Part shown: positions 62,092 to 64,000 of the stretch, piece after piece
How positions within the stretch are numbered: the first letter of the stretch is position 1
How the letters are laid out: every line of letters begins with the position of its first letter
Assembly (NCBI RefSeq): GCF_038396675.1
Contig: NC_088924.1
Span: 24,908,501 to 24,972,500, forward strand
DNA length: 64,000 nucleotides
Direction: 5' to 3'
Origin: Hydra vulgaris
Lineage: Eukaryota; Cnidaria; Hydrozoa; Anthoathecata; Hydridae
Position numbers and translations under genes: made by a program
Notes under the pieces: generated by a model
What the model was told of the DNA's origin: nothing
Seen by the model: only the letters and a program-made list of their open reading frames with translations
Database searches by the model: none

Positions 62092-62862
62092 GTTGTGCAA
62101 GAACCCGCAGCAAAAAGTTGTATGACAATTTTATTTCTAAAAATTTCTGTATTATTGAAGGCGATGAAACTTATATCAAGTACGATCGTCAACAAGTTCC
62201 TTGTGCTGTTTATTTTATTGCCAAATATTGGCAATTTTTATTGCCAAATATTTGGCAAAATTTTATTTGGCAGCTTTATTGCCAAATATTTGGCTAATTT
62301 TATTGCCAAATATTTGGCAAAAAAAAAAAAAAAAAAAAGCCGTTTATTTTACTGCCAAAGGAGGAGCAGATAAGAAATTTAAATACACAAAACATGACAA
62401 GCTTGCTAAAAAGCTTTGATTTGGCAAACTATTTGCAGTTGTGGCAAAAAATCAGCACGTTATATTTCTCAGTCCACACTTTCTGGTCAAATATATGTTA
62501 AAGAATGTTTACAAAAACGCTTTTTACCTCTCATTAAATCACACAACAACAGACCTGTGTTCTGGCCTAATTTAGCTTCAATTCATTATTGTAAACTAGG
62601 TATGGAATGGTATAAAAATAATAATGTGAAATTTGTGCCTAAAACAGAAAATCCTCTAAACTGCCCAGAATTAAGAGTTATTGAAAAGTACTGGGCTATT
62701 ATTAAAAGAAAAATGAAATGAACAAAAAAGCTTTGCAAAAACATAAAAGATATTAAAATATCGTTTAAAAAAGCATCAAATAGTTTTGATTCTTATTCTG
62801 TGCGCAAACTTATGGGTACCACTAAAGCAAAAGCTCGAAATTTTATTAGATTTCCATAGGAA
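62092..62862 (+). pseudogene. Tc1/mariner-type transposase remnant (IS630-like)
   Basis: The frame starts inside the catalytic domain: YDNFISKNFCIIEGDETYIK has the first Asp in GDETY. About 120 bp of attgccaaatatttggc repeats interrupt it at 62215-62335. It resumes YFTAKGGADKKFKYTKHD, KKSARYISQSTLSG, VKECLQKRFLPLIKSH, PVFWPNLASIHYCK (second position Asn where Asp is expected) and CPELRVIEKYWAIIKRKMK (catalytic Glu), then a stop at 62719-62721 and more family sequence to SVRKLMGTTKAKARNFIRFP. It lacks the N-terminal HTH. It inserted into, and apparently replaced part of, the LINE endonuclease. Confidence 0.8.
62215..62338. repeat. Tandem ttattgccaaatatttggca units and A-run
   Basis: Four to five degenerate copies of a palindromic word (gccaaatatttggc) followed by 20 A. 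The block duplicates and interrupts codons for Tyr-Phe-Ile-Ala-Lys in the transposase remnant. Confidence 0.85.
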
Positions 62863-63430
62863 TCATTAATTTTTTTTTTAATGTTTGATCTTCTTATATT
62901 ATTGTATTAAAGTTAATACTTGGTTCGAAATAAAAATTGAGGAGTACTTTTTTTTAGTTGTTTTTTTACTTTCACATTTATTTTGAGCACACGCTTTATG
63001 AAGTCACCAACAAAAACGATATTGGCTGATGGATAAAGAGAGAGGGTTTGGTCAATTTGACCAGAAATAACAATGAAAAGTGTGTAGTCTTAAGATGAAG
63101 ATAGCGATATAGATCAAAGAGAAAGGCAATGGAGTGAAATGGTGCCAAACGAAAGCACATAAAAGATTAGTCTGTGGATTCAAACTTAGTTTCCCGACAA
63201 ATGGGTTAATTCTTGCAAATCAAAATGCCCTGGCAAAGCATGTGATTATTGGAGTCTTTACAAATTAAAGGAAGATAACCATCGACACGAAAATCACAAA
63301 GTGAGACAGCCGAACTCAAATTAGTCTCACAAAGAGCAAGTAGGTCTGGTGAACTTTACAAGACTCAAAAGAAGAAAGGTTACTTCGAAGACCACGAATA
63401 TTAGTAGATGATAGATTTAGAGAACTTGGT

Positions 63431-63639
63431 GATGATAATGGTTTTTGGAGTTTTATAGTTTTTGTACTTTAGTCATTTTGAAATTAGTTAAACAACTTGA
63501 CTCAAAGCACAGATAGTACTCAGTACACTATTTAATAGCCCAAGCACTACTTTCTACTTTTAATAGTTTTGGATGTTTATATTTATTTGAAATAATACTT
63601 TTTAGTCTGATACAAAGGTAGTTATTAAATCATTAAAGG
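63431..63639. other. Spacer between two LINE copies
   Basis: No recognisable features. Confidence 0.4.
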
Positions 63640-64000
63640 ATGATGTTTTTTATCCCGTAGCTATCCATTTTTTTTGAAGTAAAATGCCATGGTTTACAGT
63701 GTCAAACGTTTTTGACAGGTCTATAAAAATTCTTAATTCAATTTTTTTTAATCAAAAGAATCACTTTATTATTAATAAGATCTAAAAAAGCGTGTTCAGT
63801 TAAATATTGCTTTTGGAAGTCAAACTGTTGCTTATTTATGATTTTAATTTTAGTTAAATATTTGTACAATCTGTTATTAATTATTTGTTCAAGAAGCTAG
63901 CAGAAAGTAGGAAGTACGGAAATAGGTGTGTAGTTATTAAAAAAATATAGTTTACCGCTTTTAAATATTGGTAAGTTTTAGCTATTTTTAATTTGTCCGG
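63640..64000 (-). pseudogene. LINE RT fragment, runs off the window
   Basis: The minus strand reads LPIFKSGKLYFFNNYTPISV, LPTFC, LEQIINNRLYKYLTKIKIIN, KQQFDFQKQYLTEHAFLDLI, then FYRPVKNV and HCKPWHFTSKK, blocks 1-2 of a CR1-like RT with a frameshift near 63745. It resembles the family at 12790-12960, not the one at 60580-63430. The 5' side continues beyond position 64000. Confidence 0.7.

Larger units (their letters stand above)
60580..63430 (-). pseudogene. Jockey/CR1-like LINE copy, 5' two thirds, with two insertions
   Basis: Reading from 63430 down: endonuclease start (NLSSTNIRGLRSNLSSFESC), SLYPSANIVFVGDF (metal-binding GDF), then an insertion (62092-62980). After it come NFCISQSLT, NQNHLPSLLD and TSDHILITLKLLSHSSSSSK (end of the endonuclease), the linker MESFIPSQQLQVKSHSTSWS and NRRLFAIARNHC (61756-61580), and a second insertion (about 61590-61245). 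It resumes NAKTRYFQVTKSRISTQKLG, EFWRIFNSISNKGKSVIPPL, AACGPDNIPVIALQKSSPKL (RT fingers), then KAASIIHIFKNSGERSDSSN and YCPISLHPIISKVFESLINK to about 60600. The RT palm and the 3' end are missing. Many frames are broken. Confidence 0.85.

Overview
The window looks like a piece of a Hydra (cnidarian) nuclear genome. It is strongly AT-rich, carries many (TA)n blocks and long introns, and is crowded with transposable elements of kinds known to be common in Hydra (mariner, Tc1, hAT, Transib, Penelope-like and LINE elements). The species assignment is inference, made without a database search. I found one clear host gene: a ten-exon kinesin on the + strand from 19440 to 43358. Its motor domain and tail match the kinesin-2 homodimer KIF17/OSM-3. 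The exon phases join without a break to an 851-residue protein. It should be a plus-end microtubule motor acting in cilia or dendrite-like processes; a C-terminal lysine cluster sits where the vertebrate ciliary/nuclear import signal lies.

Left flank (1-19439): LINE fragments on both strands; an 18-copy 29-bp minisatellite (3629-4150); a nearly intact mariner (5598-6905) sitting in a TA microsatellite; a 3.74-kb hAT-like element (8523-12264) whose five-exon transposase gene reads through except for one homopolymer slip; a tRNA-derived SINE-like repeat inside an older inverted-repeat element (13019-13613); a few coding-like fragments I cannot name (14560-15235); and a decayed LINE (15880-17290).

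Kinesin gene: intron 1 (8.1 kb) contains a RAG1-like Transib element in antisense. A hAT-like element with its own target duplication interrupts the Transib, and that insertion contains a Tc1/mariner-type transposase remnant and a small MITE. Intron 3 ends in nine tandem 40-bp units, each a copy of the 3' splice site of exon 4. Intron 7 contains a Penelope-like element remnant with large inverted duplications and a hammerhead-like core motif.

Right flank (43360-64000): a LINE copy of a family seen several times is split by a 2.94-kb DNA transposon with 26-bp terminal repeats and a 4-bp target duplication (Sola-like, two nonsense codons). Then come a Tc1-type element with long terminal repeats and one nonsense codon (48702-50306), MITEs and foldbacks, an eight-copy 71-73-bp minisatellite (53355-53990), more LINE fragments, and another Tc1/mariner-type remnant inserted in a LINE (62092-62862). 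No tRNA, rRNA or CRISPR was seen. Almost all remaining sequence is AT-rich and without recognisable coding content.
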